Source: Qipengyuania algicida (lineage in GTDB: Bacteria; Pseudomonadota; Alphaproteobacteria; Sphingomonadales; Sphingomonadaceae). Taken from it: a stretch of 64,000 bases of DNA. The stretch is from positions 124,001 through 188,000 of the forward strand of contig NZ_WTYA01000006.1 of assembly GCF_009828025.1 (NCBI RefSeq), read 5' to 3'. This document shows positions 11,410 to 19,716 of the stretch, piece after piece. Position 1 is the first letter of the stretch; each line of letters starts with the position of its first letter. A program made the position numbers and the translations under genes. Under the pieces are notes generated by a model. That model searched no databases. It was given only the letters and a program-made list of their open reading frames with translations, and was not told the origin of the DNA.

Positions 11410-11415
11410 ATGAAA
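11326..11415 (+). promoter_or_regulatory. ATATCGAT dyads over the DUF2975 start codon
   Basis: AATATCGATATT at 11326-11337 is a perfect 12-base palindrome. TTTCATATCGAT at 11369-11380 and ATCGATATGAAA at 11404-11415 are perfect 12-base inverted repeats 23 bases apart; the right arm covers the ATG at 11410. They could be operators for the XRE regulator encoded just downstream, or an mRNA hairpin masking the start. Both readings are inference. Confidence 0.55.
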
Positions 11416-11925
11416 TTGAATGCCCTCAAATTGTCGCGTTACTTGGTTATCGTGTTGTACTGGCTCAACATCAACCTCGCGATCGCCTTTGTGGTTGCGC
11501 TGGCCTGGTTTGCGTTCAGTCCGCACTGGATCGAATCTGTCCTGACCCTGAAATACGGAGCAGTCAGGGCGACTGCCGCTTTGGATCTCATACGTGGCGC
11601 ATTGGCGTATGGCGTGGTGACCGCGATTCCGGTTGGAATGCTACTCGGCATGCTCTTCCAGATGATCGAAACGGTGCGAGAAGGCACGCCATTCATCGCG
11701 ATCAATGCTCGCCGTTTGCGCCTGATGGGCTGGCTCGTACTCGCCCTGCAGTTGGCCGACCTCGTGCTGCCGTGGATGAGCATTTATGCGCACAAGCTGA
11801 GCGTGGATTGGGTCGATTCGACACCAAACATCATGGGCTGGCTGATTGCGCTGCTGCTGTTCGTGCTCGCGCGGATCTTTGCCGAAGGAGTCGCCATGCG
11901 CGACGATCTGGAAGGCACCGTCTGA
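11410..11925 (+). CDS. DUF2975 membrane protein
   Basis: Protein of 171 residues with about four hydrophobic segments (around 12-40, 60-85, 105-125 and 138-160). Matches the DUF2975 pattern: an integral membrane protein encoded directly before a small Cro/C1-type regulator. Function unknown; in other bacteria such pairs are often autoregulated. The stop TGA at 11923-11925 shares its last base with the ATG of the regulator, so the two are translationally coupled. The start codon lies inside an inverted repeat. Confidence 0.75.
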   Translation: MKLNALKLSRYLVIVLYWLNINLAIAFVVALAWFAFSPHWIESVLTLKYGAVRATAALDLIRGALAYGVVTAIPVGMLLGMLFQMIETVREGTPFIAINARRLRLMGWLVLALQLADLVLPWMSIYAHKLSVDWVDSTPNIMGWLIALLLFVLARIFAEGVAMRDDLEGTV

Positions 11926-12155
11926 TGCCGGTTCTGGTGCGGCTCGACGAGCAACTGCACAAGCAACGTATGACGCTTACCGAACTATCGGAACGCGTCG
12001 GCATCACGCTTGCCAATCTCTCAATCCTCAAGACCGGCAAGGCCAAGGCGGTCCGCTTCTCCACACTCGAGGCGATCTGCCGTGTTCTGCAATGCCAACC
12101 CGGCGACCTGCTGTTTTTCGAAGACGACGAAGGGGAAGCACACCATGTGGACTGA
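11925..12155 (+). CDS. XRE/Cro-type small DNA-binding regulator
   Basis: A 76-residue protein consisting of a single helix-turn-helix of the YozG-like class: LDEQLHKQRMTLTELSERVG, then ITLANLSILKTGKAKAVRF and CQPGDLLFF. It is the usual partner of DUF2975 membrane proteins. ATG 11925 overlaps the DUF2975 stop (TGATG). Its own stop lies within the next gene, whose ATG is at 12145, an 11-base overlap. Likely controls its own operon through the ATATCGAT dyads upstream, which is inference from position. Confidence 0.85.
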   Translation: MPVLVRLDEQLHKQRMTLTELSERVGITLANLSILKTGKAKAVRFSTLEAICRVLQCQPGDLLFFEDDEGEAHHVD

Positions 12156-12900
12156 TGTGAAATCGATCTATCGCAGCGCATGGGCGTTCATGCTGGCGTG
12201 CCCATTGCTGTTCCTAGTCCCGGTAGTGGTCGAAATGGCACAGCACCTCGCCGAGATACACACTGGTATGTATGACAGCATGGCAAGCGCCCGAGCGGTG
12301 GCGGATTCGCCGCTGAGGATGGGGTTTGCGGTGGCCAAGATCATCGGCGTTATGCTGCCCAGTTACTGGTTCATCCGCTACCTCGCTCATGGCAACGATC
12401 CGAAGGCCGCACGCACGATCCAACCGACAGGACTGGCACTTTGGGGGATAATCTTCGCGCTCAACATCGCGATATCGCTCTATTCCCTGTTCGGCCCTGC
12501 GCTTGGCACCATGCTCGGGCTATCGGGAAAGGTCGGGACATATTTCGGCACCGCCCTGTCGGCGGCATGGACGATTTTAGGCGTTTACCTCGTCGCATGG
12601 ATAGTCGCATGGACGCTCGGCAATTTGGCAATCGGTCCGCTGCGTTCGCTCAGGATCATGCATGGATATTTCTGGCGCACGGTCTTCTATATGCTGGCCG
12701 GGGTCATGCCGCTGATGGTGGTGCATTACGCGCTCGGTTATGGCGCGATGGGGCGTCCCGCATGGCTTATGTGGCCGATGATGATCGTCGATGTCTGGGT
12801 GGTGGGGCTGCTGGCGCTTACCATGACCGCGCCCGCTTGGTACGGCGCATCGCGCGCTGCTGAGGCCAAGGGCGTCGCACTTATGCCCACAAAAGCATGA
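12145..12900 (+). CDS. Multi-pass membrane protein, unknown function
   Basis: 251-residue protein with roughly six hydrophobic segments (start MWTDVKSIYRSAWAFMLACP). I do not recognise a named family. ATG 12145 follows an AAGGGGAAG ribosome site inside the end of the XRE gene, so it is translationally coupled to it and belongs to the same three-gene unit. The frame is open further upstream, but that would run inside the regulator gene. A transporter-like or stress-related membrane role is possible, but no motif decides it. Confidence 0.65.
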   Translation: MWTDVKSIYRSAWAFMLACPLLFLVPVVVEMAQHLAEIHTGMYDSMASARAVADSPLRMGFAVAKIIGVMLPSYWFIRYLAHGNDPKAARTIQPTGLALWGIIFALNIAISLYSLFGPALGTMLGLSGKVGTYFGTALSAAWTILGVYLVAWIVAWTLGNLAIGPLRSLRIMHGYFWRTVFYMLAGVMPLMVVHYALGYGAMGRPAWLMWPMMIVDVWVVGLLALTMTAPAWYGASRAAEAKGVALMPTKA

Positions 12901-13273
12901 TAGAGATGACTTTGGCGAATTCGTTGAATATTCCAACTGGAGGTGAAGTCAGGTGACCAGCCACGGCATAAATGCTGTGTGAAGCTGATATCTTGCATTC
13001 GTCATGCTGAACTTGTTTCAGCATCCATATTGCCCCCAATTCCGACACACCAAGCCGAAGAATGGACCCTGAAACAAGTTCAGGGTGACGCTCATCACAA
13101 TTGTCCAAAAAGTTGTCGTGTCCCGAAATTCCAGTTTCTGGCTAAAATCGTGAAAAGCTGCCGTTCACGTGAACGACTGACCGCTATCGGCTATGCAACT
13201 GCATTGCAGGAACGGCAAGAATGTTGGGGGAAGCTGACATTGCCGAAGTGCGCTGCGTGAAATATCATAGGCC
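12901..13273. other. Intergenic spacer containing a repeat element
   Basis: About 370 bases without a credible gene between the membrane protein gene and a doubtful small frame. It contains the imperfect inverted repeat at 13001-13089. Nothing else recognisable. Confidence 0.6.
13001..13089. repeat. Imperfect inverted-repeat element (MITE/REP-like)
   Basis: Left arm 13001-13027 (GTCATGCTGAACTTGTTTCA, then GCATCCA) is matched by the reverse complement of 13063-13089, with differences confined to two blocks of three bases flanking the shared TGAACTTGTTTCAG core. The 35-base centre is unrelated. As a transcript it would fold into a long hairpin. It resembles intergenic palindromes that are common in sphingomonad genomes, which is from memory. 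Only one copy was noticed in this window. Confidence 0.65.
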
Positions 13274-13576
13274 ATGGCAATTCGAATGCAGATGGTTGGC
13301 AGGGGCGCGGCGACGCGCTTGTGTTTTCCTGATTATGAGGATGGCTCACGCCTCGAAGAACTGACCTCACACATTGCAGCCGCGCTCTGCACGAATGCCC
13401 TCTACTCGGGAAACAATCCGTTAGAACGTCTGATCGGCTTTCATGCTTACCCGGAAGAGTTTGCTCTGTGGTGGGACGGCTTCACCTGCGAACTGGGCTG
13501 CACCGTACCTTGTGGCGTCGCGATGGAAACTGTGGCCGATCATTTGATCGTCAGCGGCTCGTTCGAAGTGGTCTGA
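13274..13576 (+). CDS. Hypothetical protein, doubtful
   Basis: Open frame of 100 residues (MAIRMQMVGRGAATRLCFPD...). It contains an acidic and aromatic middle (YPEEFALWWDGFTCELG) and three Cys residues. No family recognised, and the ribosome-binding site is weak. It stands alone between the repeat-bearing spacer and the 3' end of proB. It could be a real small gene or chance. The composition does not look like an antisense shadow, as nothing is coded opposite it. Confidence 0.35.
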   Translation: MAIRMQMVGRGAATRLCFPDYEDGSRLEELTSHIAAALCTNALYSGNNPLERLIGFHAYPEEFALWWDGFTCELGCTVPCGVAMETVADHLIVSGSFEVV

Positions 13577-13733
13577 TCGCGCCGAATACGATGTCGGCAA
13601 TGTCGGCGTTACCTTACAGGCAGCTTTGCGGCCATGAATTGCAGATAGCAGTCGCTCAAACTTGACCAAGCCGTCGAAAGTTGTGCGACAATAATTCGCA
13701 TCCCTATCGCCGCCCTGCGCCGTGGACACGAAG

Positions 13734-13752
13734 CGCGATAATGCTTATCGCG
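13734..13752. terminator. Perfect hairpin downstream of proB
   Basis: CGCGATAA-TGC-TTATCGCG, an 8-base perfect stem with a 3-base loop, lies 24 bases past the proB stop. There is no clear U-tract on the proB strand, so it may be a Rho-assisted 3' end or a protein site instead of a classical terminator. Confidence 0.4.
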
Positions 13753-13775
13753 AGGAAACCTTCGGTTCGAAGCGA

Positions 13776-14939
13776 CTAGCCCGCCGCCTTGACCTGCTCC
13801 TCCACGCCCTCAGGCGAATCCCATAGCAGGTGGCGGCTTTCCAGCATCACAAGGTTCTTCGCCCGGACCACTTCGCCCTTGGTGCGATAGCCCAGCAATT
13901 GTTCGGCTTCGAGATGCGGATTGACCGCGAGCACGCGCAATTCCTCGGATGAGAAATCGGTCAGGCCGCGCGCCCGCTCCACGTTTTCGCCATCGTAGAT
14001 ATGCAGCACGTCGCCGCGCGCGAAATCGCCGTCGATGGCGAGGATATCCTCGCGCATGATCGAGCGGTCGCGGTCGCTCAGCGCATCGGCAAGATCGTTC
14101 GAAATAGCGATGCTGCCGGCGCGTTGCAGGCGGTTGGCGATCCATCGTTCCCAACCCGATGTCGGCGCATCGTGTGCGATAAAGCGCGTGCAGCGCCGCT
14201 CGCCATCGAGAATGCTGGTCAGTGGGTTATCCGGCTCGCCATGCGCGATATAGGTGGTGCAACCGGCCTCCTGCGCCATGTTGGCGGCCATCAGCTTGGT
14301 GGTCATGCCGCCGGTGCCCAGCGCGCTCTTCCCCTTGGTCGCTTCCATGAAGGGCGCAACATCGGTGACCTCGGAGATGAACTTGGCGCCCGGTTCGTCA
14401 GGATGGCGATCGAACAGCCCATCGACTTCGGTCAGGATGATGAAATCCTTCGCGTCGACCATCTGGGCGACCTTGGCCGCCAGGCGGTCGTTATCGCCCA
14501 CGCGAATTTCCTCGGTGGTGATCGAATCGTTCTCGTTCACGATGGGCATCACCCCCGCCTCGATCAGCCGGAAGACGGTGTTGCGGGTGTTGAGGAAGCG
14601 CCGGTGATGTTCGAAATCACCGAGCGTCAAGAGCACCTGCGCGATCTCAAAACCGAATTCATGGCCGATATGGCGATAGGCATTGAGTAGCAGCGGCATC
14701 CCGCAGGCGGCTGCCGCCTGCTTGTCACTGACCCCGGCGGTCTGCGGCGTCTCGCCAACAGTCTTGAGGCCGAGCGCGACCGCCCCGGAGCTGCACAGGA
14801 TCACATTGATCCCGCGCGCGCGCAGCCGGTCGATATCCTCGAACAGGCGCTGCATGAAACCATAGCGCGGCGTCAATCGCTCGCCATTGGCGACGAGGCT
14901 GGAGCCGATTTTTACAACGATGTTATGCGGTTGGGACAT
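13776..14939 (-). CDS. proB: Glutamate 5-kinase
   Basis: First enzyme of proline synthesis: phosphorylates glutamate with ATP. The amino-acid kinase domain (about 1-265) shows VVKIGSSLV, LCSSGAVALG, PIVNENDSI, VGDNDRLAA and the GTGGMTTKL motif. A C-terminal PUA domain (about 285-370) is present, so this is the full-length 387-residue form. It is transcribed away from proC and proA, sharing the AT-rich divergent region 14940-15140. Feedback inhibition by proline is a family property. Confidence 0.96.
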   Translation of the reverse strand: MSQPHNIVVKIGSSLVANGERLTPRYGFMQRLFEDIDRLRARGINVILCSSGAVALGLKTVGETPQTAGVSDKQAAAACGMPLLLNAYRHIGHEFGFEIAQVLLTLGDFEHHRRFLNTRNTVFRLIEAGVMPIVNENDSITTEEIRVGDNDRLAAKVAQMVDAKDFIILTEVDGLFDRHPDEPGAKFISEVTDVAPFMEATKGKSALGTGGMTTKLMAANMAQEAGCTTYIAHGEPDNPLTSILDGERRCTRFIAHDAPTSGWERWIANRLQRAGSIAISNDLADALSDRDRSIMREDILAIDGDFARGDVLHIYDGENVERARGLTDFSSEELRVLAVNPHLEAEQLLGYRTKGEVVRAKNLVMLESRHLLWDSPEGVEEQVKAAG

Positions 14940-15050
14940 AAGTGGAAACTTTGTCAGCTAAAATCATTGGTCTTGTATAGGGAGGGATGTTGCATTGCAC
15001 AACCGTCTGGCCAAAATTGCCTGGTTGTGATATAAAAGAACAAATCAAGC

Positions 15051-15929
15051 GTGACGACACCTTGCGAAGCATTGAAACGCTCATCGGCAAACGTCAATGA
15101 ACATCGGTGGAAAGCGCGACACAAATATTCAAGGGGAAAAAATATCTTTAAGAAAATTCTACTTATCGGATGCGGCAAGATGGGTGGAGCTTTGCTCGAG
15201 CACTGGCTGTCGGGCGATGAGAATTTTACTATTGTCGATCCTTTTCTCGAAAAGGCACCCAATGGCGTGCGGTCGGTGAGCGATCGGGCCGCGATCGCGG
15301 ACGACACTTTCGATGTCGTCATTATCGCGATCAAGCCGCAGATGATCGACGAGGTTCTGCCCGATTACCGCCCGATGCTGGCGGAGGGTGGCTATGCCAT
15401 GTCGATTGCGGCGGGCGCATCGATCGCGCGCATCGCCGCGCTGCTGGGTGGCGCATCCGTCATTCGCGTGATGCCCAACCTGCCCGCCGCCGTCGGCAAG
15501 GCGACCAGCGGGTTGTGCGCGGCGGACAACGCCACTGACGATCAGATTGCCCACGCCACCGACATGATGGAGCGCGCGGGAACGGCGGTGGCGGTCGACA
15601 GCGAGGATATGCTCGACCGTGTGACCGCCGTGGCCGGATCGGGACCGGGCTATGTTTTCGAAATCGCCCGTGCCTATATCGCCGCCGCGGAGGATCTGGG
15701 CTTCGATGCCCAGCAGGCGCGCACGCTGGTGCTCGGCACGATGGAGGGCACGATTGCAATGGCGCTCGCCCATTCCGATATGTCGCTCGAGGATCTGCGC
15801 AATTCCGTCACCAGCAAGGGCGGGACGACTGCGGCGGGTCTCGACGCGCTGAATGGCGATGGCACCGTTTCGGGCAAGCTGCGCGATACGGTCCGCGCCG
15901 CATACGACAGGGCGGTGGAGCTGCGCTGA
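15051..15929 (+). CDS. proC: Pyrroline-5-carboxylate reductase
   Basis: Last step of proline synthesis, NAD(P)H-dependent. The Rossmann motif [13 protein letters not shown] and the C-terminal signature ([15 protein letters not shown]) are intact. The start is a puzzle. The first in-frame conventional codon, GTG 15051, adds about 31 unconserved residues before the usual N-terminus ([14 protein letters not shown]). No ATG, GTG or TTG lies nearer than TTG 15072. A good Shine-Dalgarno (AAGGGG, 15131-15136) is seven bases before an ATC at 15144, exactly where the family starts. Coordinates here use GTG 15051; translation from ATC 15144 is a serious alternative. proA follows on the same strand. Confidence 0.92.
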   Translation: MTTPCEALKRSSANVNEHRWKARHKYSRGKNIFKKILLIGCGKMGGALLEHWLSGDENFTIVDPFLEKAPNGVRSVSDRAAIADDTFDVVIIAIKPQMIDEVLPDYRPMLAEGGYAMSIAAGASIARIAALLGGASVIRVMPNLPAAVGKATSGLCAADNATDDQIAHATDMMERAGTAVAVDSEDMLDRVTAVAGSGPGYVFEIARAYIAAAEDLGFDAQQARTLVLGTMEGTIAMALAHSDMSLEDLRNSVTSKGGTTAAGLDALNGDGTVSGKLRDTVRAAYDRAVELR

Positions 15930-15988
15930 AACGCCAGGCTCCCGCCCATGGACTGAACACACGACGGGCACAGTCCCGGAGGACAGAT

Positions 15989-17254
15989 ATGAACGACCAG
16001 ACACTCGACCCGACCATCCACATCCATGAACTCGGCAGCCGCGCCAAGGCGGCGGCGCGCGGGCTCGCAACGGCATCGACCGAGGCGAAGAACACCGCGC
16101 TTGTCGAAGCCGCCAAGGCGCTGCGCGCTGCGATGCCGGAGTTGATCGCGGCCAACGAACAGGACGTCGCCAGCGTCGCGGGCAAGAAGGACGATGCGTT
16201 CATCGATCGCCTGCGGCTTACCGAAGACCGTATCGAAGGCATGGCAACGGCGTTGGAGGATATCGCGAAACTGCCCGATCCCGTCGGACGCAAGCTCGCC
16301 AGTTTCGACCGGCCCAACGGCCTGAAGATCGAGCGCGTCGCGGTGCCCATCGGGGTCATCGGCATGATCTATGAATCGCGCCCCAATGTCGGCGCGGACG
16401 CCAGCGCGCTGTGCCTCAAGAGCGGCAATGCGGTGATCCTGCGCGGCGGTTCGGAAAGCCGGAACTCGACCCGCGTGATCGTCAAGGCGATGCAGGCCGG
16501 GCTCAAGGCTGCGGGGCTTCCCGAGGATGCGGTGCAGACCGTCGGCACGACCGACCGCGCCGCCGTCGCCGCGCTGCTCAAGGCGGACGAATTCGTCGAC
16601 CTCGTGATCCCGCGCGGCGGGCGCGGGCTGGTCGAGCTGGTGCGCGACCAGGCGAGCGTCCCCACCCTCCTCCATCTCGACGGCAATTGCCACAGCTACG
16701 TCCACGAAGCCGCCAACCTCGACAAGGCGGCGCAAGTCATCCGCAACGCCAAGCTGCGCCGTACCGGCGTGTGCGGCGCGACCGAAAGCATCGTGATCGA
16801 CCGCGCGGTGGCCGATAAGGCCGTCCCGAAGATCGCCGAGGCGATGGGCGCGGATTGCGAGCTGCGCGGCGATGCCGAAGCGGTCGCAATCGACGCCCGT
16901 CTCAAACCCGCGAGCGAGGAAGACTGGGACACCGAATATCTCGGCCCGATTGCCAGCGTGAAGATCGTCGACGGGCTCGATGATGCGATCGACTGGGTGG
17001 ACAGCCACTCCAGCCACCACACCGACGCCATCTTCACCGAGGACGCGGACGCGGCCCGCAAGTTCATGACCGGCATCGACAGCGCGATCCTGATGCACAA
17101 CGCCTCCACCCAGTTTGCCGACGGCGGCGAGTTCGGCATGGGCGCCGAGATCGGCATCGCCACCGGCAAGATGCACGCGCGCGGGCCCGTCGGGCTGGAG
17201 CAGCTGACGAGCTTCAAGTACCTCGTGCACGGCGACGGGCAGATCCGGGAGTAG
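15989..17254 (+). CDS. proA: Gamma-glutamyl phosphate reductase
   Basis: Second enzyme of proline synthesis: NADPH-dependent reduction of glutamyl-5-phosphate, probably handed over by ProB. Aldehyde-dehydrogenase fold, 421 residues. The motifs [31 protein letters not shown] and the active-site Cys in [11 protein letters not shown] are present, and the end [21 protein letters not shown] is typical. ATG 15989 has a GGAGGA ribosome site. It follows proC by 59 bases, so proC-proA is an operon while proB is divergent. Confidence 0.96.
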   Translation: MNDQTLDPTIHIHELGSRAKAAARGLATASTEAKNTALVEAAKALRAAMPELIAANEQDVASVAGKKDDAFIDRLRLTEDRIEGMATALEDIAKLPDPVGRKLASFDRPNGLKIERVAVPIGVIGMIYESRPNVGADASALCLKSGNAVILRGGSESRNSTRVIVKAMQAGLKAAGLPEDAVQTVGTTDRAAVAALLKADEFVDLVIPRGGRGLVELVRDQASVPTLLHLDGNCHSYVHEAANLDKAAQVIRNAKLRRTGVCGATESIVIDRAVADKAVPKIAEAMGADCELRGDAEAVAIDARLKPASEEDWDTEYLGPIASVKIVDGLDDAIDWVDSHSSHHTDAIFTEDADAARKFMTGIDSAILMHNASTQFADGGEFGMGAEIGIATGKMHARGPVGLEQLTSFKYLVHGDGQIRE

Positions 17255-17263
17255 TTTTTGTTG

Positions 17264-17400
17264 CGCCCTCAAGCGCCGGGCGCGGGCCATCCGGCCCGCT
17301 TGGCCTTCCTCGCATAAGCTCGGGCGGCCGGTCGGCCTTGCACTCGCCTTCGGCTCGCGTTTGGTACTGAACCGGGCCGACGCCCAAGCGCCCCAATCTT
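17264..17400. repeat. GC-rich palindromic spacer after proA
   Basis: Non-coding, very GC-rich sequence full of short dyads, for example GCGGGCC-atcc-GGCCCGC at 17282-17299, which could serve as the proA 3' hairpin although no U-tract follows. Similar in style to the spacer at 17640-17800. Confidence 0.4.
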
Positions 17401-17419
17401 TCGGTTCTACTTCGACGGG

Positions 17420-17632
17420 TTGATCGCTCACATCCACAAGGAAAGCAGTGAACGAGAAGTCGACGAACTCGGACCGATGTTCATTGGGAATCGGGAGGAG
17501 CTTGCAGTAATAACCGTGCCCTTCGAGAACTCTTGGCAGCGTGAGAACTTGGCCGAGCTTATGCGGGAAGCGGAAACCCGTTGGCCCGAGAGATTGGCGA
17601 GGATTCCTGGCTTCGATTCAAAGGTAATCTAA
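17420..17632 (+). CDS. Hypothetical protein or gene fragment
   Basis: Frame of 70 codons from TTG 17420 (LIAHIHKESSEREVDELGPM...), ending in RIPGFDSKVI. Composition is ordinary soluble protein, acidic and with Trp residues, unlike the GC-rich palindromic spacers on both sides. The frame stays open upstream through IFRFYFDGLIAHIH without a good start codon, which suggests a gene truncated at its 5' end by the spacer. ATG 17477 is an internal option. No family recognised. It might be a remnant and not a working gene. Confidence 0.35.
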   Translation: MIAHIHKESSEREVDELGPMFIGNREELAVITVPFENSWQRENLAELMREAETRWPERLARIPGFDSKVI

Positions 17633-17639
17633 TGACCTA

Positions 17640-17800
17640 TGATAAGGTCCTAACATTCGTCACTCGGGAACCCGCCGCGGCAAAGCCGCGTCGTCGAAGG
17701 GCTCGGCTCGGCAGCGGCTCGCCGGCCCCCGGCCGGAATTACAGCCTCTCACTTCTAGCTTGCCGTTTGCTGCGCAAACGCCGGCGCTAAGCGCGGGGCT
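17640..17800. repeat. GC-rich palindromic spacer before lepA 3' end
   Basis: Non-coding; contains nested dyads such as CCGCGGC-aaa-GCCGCG near 17680 and the perfect CGTTTGC-tgc-GCAAACG at 17764-17780, the latter close to the lepA stop and possibly its 3' hairpin. No direct copy of the spacer at 17264-17400 could be aligned by eye. Confidence 0.4.
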
Positions 17801-19618
17801 TCATTCCTCCCCCATCCGCAACGCGGCAATAAACGCTTCCTGCGGAATGCTCACATTCCCATACTCCCGCATCCGCGCCTTGCCCTTCTTCTGCTTCTCC
17901 AGCAGCTTCTTCTTGCGCGTGATGTCGCCACCGTAGCATTTCGCGGTCACGTCCTTGCGCAGTGCGCCGATGGTCTCGCGGGCGATCACCTTGCCGCCGA
18001 TCGCGGCCTGGATCGGGATCTTGAACAGGTGGCGGGGGATGAGGTCTTTCAGGCGCTCGCACATGCCGCGCCCGCGCGCCTCGGCAACGCCGCGGTGGAC
18101 GATCAGCGATAGCGCGTCGACCGGCTCGTTGTTGACGAGGATGTTCATCTTGACGAGGTCGCCCTCGCGCAGGCCGATCTGCTCGTAATCGAAGCTCGCA
18201 TAGCCTCTGGAGATCGATTTGAGGCGGTCGTAGAAGTCGAACACCACCTCGTTCAGCGGCAATTCGTAGCTCACCTGCGCGCGGCCGCCGACGTATGTCA
18301 GGTCGGTCTGGATGCCGCGCCGGTCCTGGCACAGCTTGAGGATCGCGCCGAGATATTCGTCGGGCGTGTAGATGGTGGCCTTGATCCACGGCTCCTCCAC
18401 GCTCTCAATCCGGTTGACGTCGGGCCAGTCGGCGGGGTTGTGGAGCATCAGCTCGCGCGCCTCGTCCGTCCGGCTCTTGCTGAGCTGGAGGCGGTATTCG
18501 ACGCTGGGCGCGGTGGTGATGAGGTCGAGGTCGTATTCGCGGCTCAGGCGTTCCTGGATGATTTCCAGGTGCAGCAGGCCGAGGAAGCCGCAGCGAAAGC
18601 CGAAGCCCAGCGCGGCGGAGCTTTCCATCTCGTAAGAGAAGCTGGCGTCGTTGAGGCGCAGCTTGCCGATGCTCTCGCGCAGTTTCTCGAACTCGGCGGC
18701 GTCGACCGGGAACATGCCGCAGAACACCACCGGCTGGACTTCCTTGTACCCGGGCAGCGCCTTGACCGCCCCGCCCTTCGCGAGCGTGATGGTGTCGCCG
18801 ACGCGGGCCTGTTCGACTTCCTTGATCTGCGCGGTGATGAAGCCGATCTCGCCCGGGCCGAGCTCGGGCAAATCGGTGCGCTTGGGGGTGAAGCAGCCCA
18901 CGCGGTCGACGAGGTGCTCGGTCCCGCCTTGCATGAATTTGACCTGCAGGCCCTTCTTGATCGCGCCGTCGAGCACGCGCACGAGGATGACCACGCCGAG
19001 GTAGGGATCGTACCAGCTGTCGACCAGCAGGGCGCGCAAGGGGGCGTCGCGGTCGCCGGTGGGAGCGGGAATGCGGGCGACGACGGCTTCAAGCACGTCC
19101 TCGATCCCGATGCCGGACTTGGCGGAGGTAAGCACCGCGTCGCTGGCGTCGAGGCCGATGATGTCCTCGATCTCGGCCTTGACCTTGTCGGGTTCGGCGG
19201 CGGGGAGGTCGATCTTGTTGATGACGGGGACGATTTCGTGGTCGTGCTCGATCGACTGGTAGACATTGGCCAGCGTTTGCGCCTCCACGCCCTGTGCGGC
19301 GTCGACCACCAGCAGCGCCCCTTCGCAGGCGGCGAGGCTGCGCGAGACTTCATAGGCGAAGTCGACGTGTCCGGGGGTGTCCATGAGGTTGAGCTCATAG
19401 GTCTCGCCGTCCTTGGCAGTGTAATTGAGGCGGACGGTCTGGGCCTTGATGGTGATGCCGCGCTCGCGTTCTATGTCCATGTTATCAAGGACTTGCTCGC
19501 TCATCTCGCGCTCGGTCAGACCCCCCGTGGCTTGGATCAGCCGGTCCGCGAGCGTCGACTTGCCATGATCGATATGAGCTATAATACTGAAATTTCTAAT
19601 ATTTTTGAGGCTAGTCAT
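17801..19618 (-). CDS. lepA: Elongation factor 4 (LepA)
   Basis: Ribosome-binding translational GTPase. The G domain motifs are complete: AHIDHGKS (G1), RERGITI (G2), DTPGHVDF (G3), NKIDLP (G4). The LepA-specific C-terminal domain with [21 protein letters not shown] is present. 605 residues is the standard length. It starts from ATG 19618 with a clear AT-rich leader. A stand-alone gene here, with the downstream spacer rich in palindromes. Confidence 0.97.
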   Translation of the reverse strand: MTSLKNIRNFSIIAHIDHGKSTLADRLIQATGGLTEREMSEQVLDNMDIERERGITIKAQTVRLNYTAKDGETYELNLMDTPGHVDFAYEVSRSLAACEGALLVVDAAQGVEAQTLANVYQSIEHDHEIVPVINKIDLPAAEPDKVKAEIEDIIGLDASDAVLTSAKSGIGIEDVLEAVVARIPAPTGDRDAPLRALLVDSWYDPYLGVVILVRVLDGAIKKGLQVKFMQGGTEHLVDRVGCFTPKRTDLPELGPGEIGFITAQIKEVEQARVGDTITLAKGGAVKALPGYKEVQPVVFCGMFPVDAAEFEKLRESIGKLRLNDASFSYEMESSAALGFGFRCGFLGLLHLEIIQERLSREYDLDLITTAPSVEYRLQLSKSRTDEARELMLHNPADWPDVNRIESVEEPWIKATIYTPDEYLGAILKLCQDRRGIQTDLTYVGGRAQVSYELPLNEVVFDFYDRLKSISRGYASFDYEQIGLREGDLVKMNILVNNEPVDALSLIVHRGVAEARGRGMCERLKDLIPRHLFKIPIQAAIGGKVIARETIGALRKDVTAKCYGGDITRKKKLLEKQKKGKARMREYGNVSIPQEAFIAALRMGEE

Positions 19619-19716
19619 ACAACTTTTCGCGAGCGTTGGGATATAGGGCGCAGACGCGCGCCTTGACGCGCCGCCTTAGCGGCACGCGTGCGCTTCTCCA
19701 AGCTTTCGCTTTGCTG

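Noticed and set aside
12943..13260. 105-codon plus-strand frame through the inverted repeat
   Set aside because: It reads straight through the palindromic element and has no recognisable protein features.
15674..17437. 587-codon minus-strand frame across proC and proA
   Set aside because: Fully opposite two certain genes, with no domain or ribosome site; a composition artefact.
18440..19666. 408-codon plus-strand frame opposite lepA
   Set aside because: Acidic, low-information translation mirrored from conserved lepA codons.
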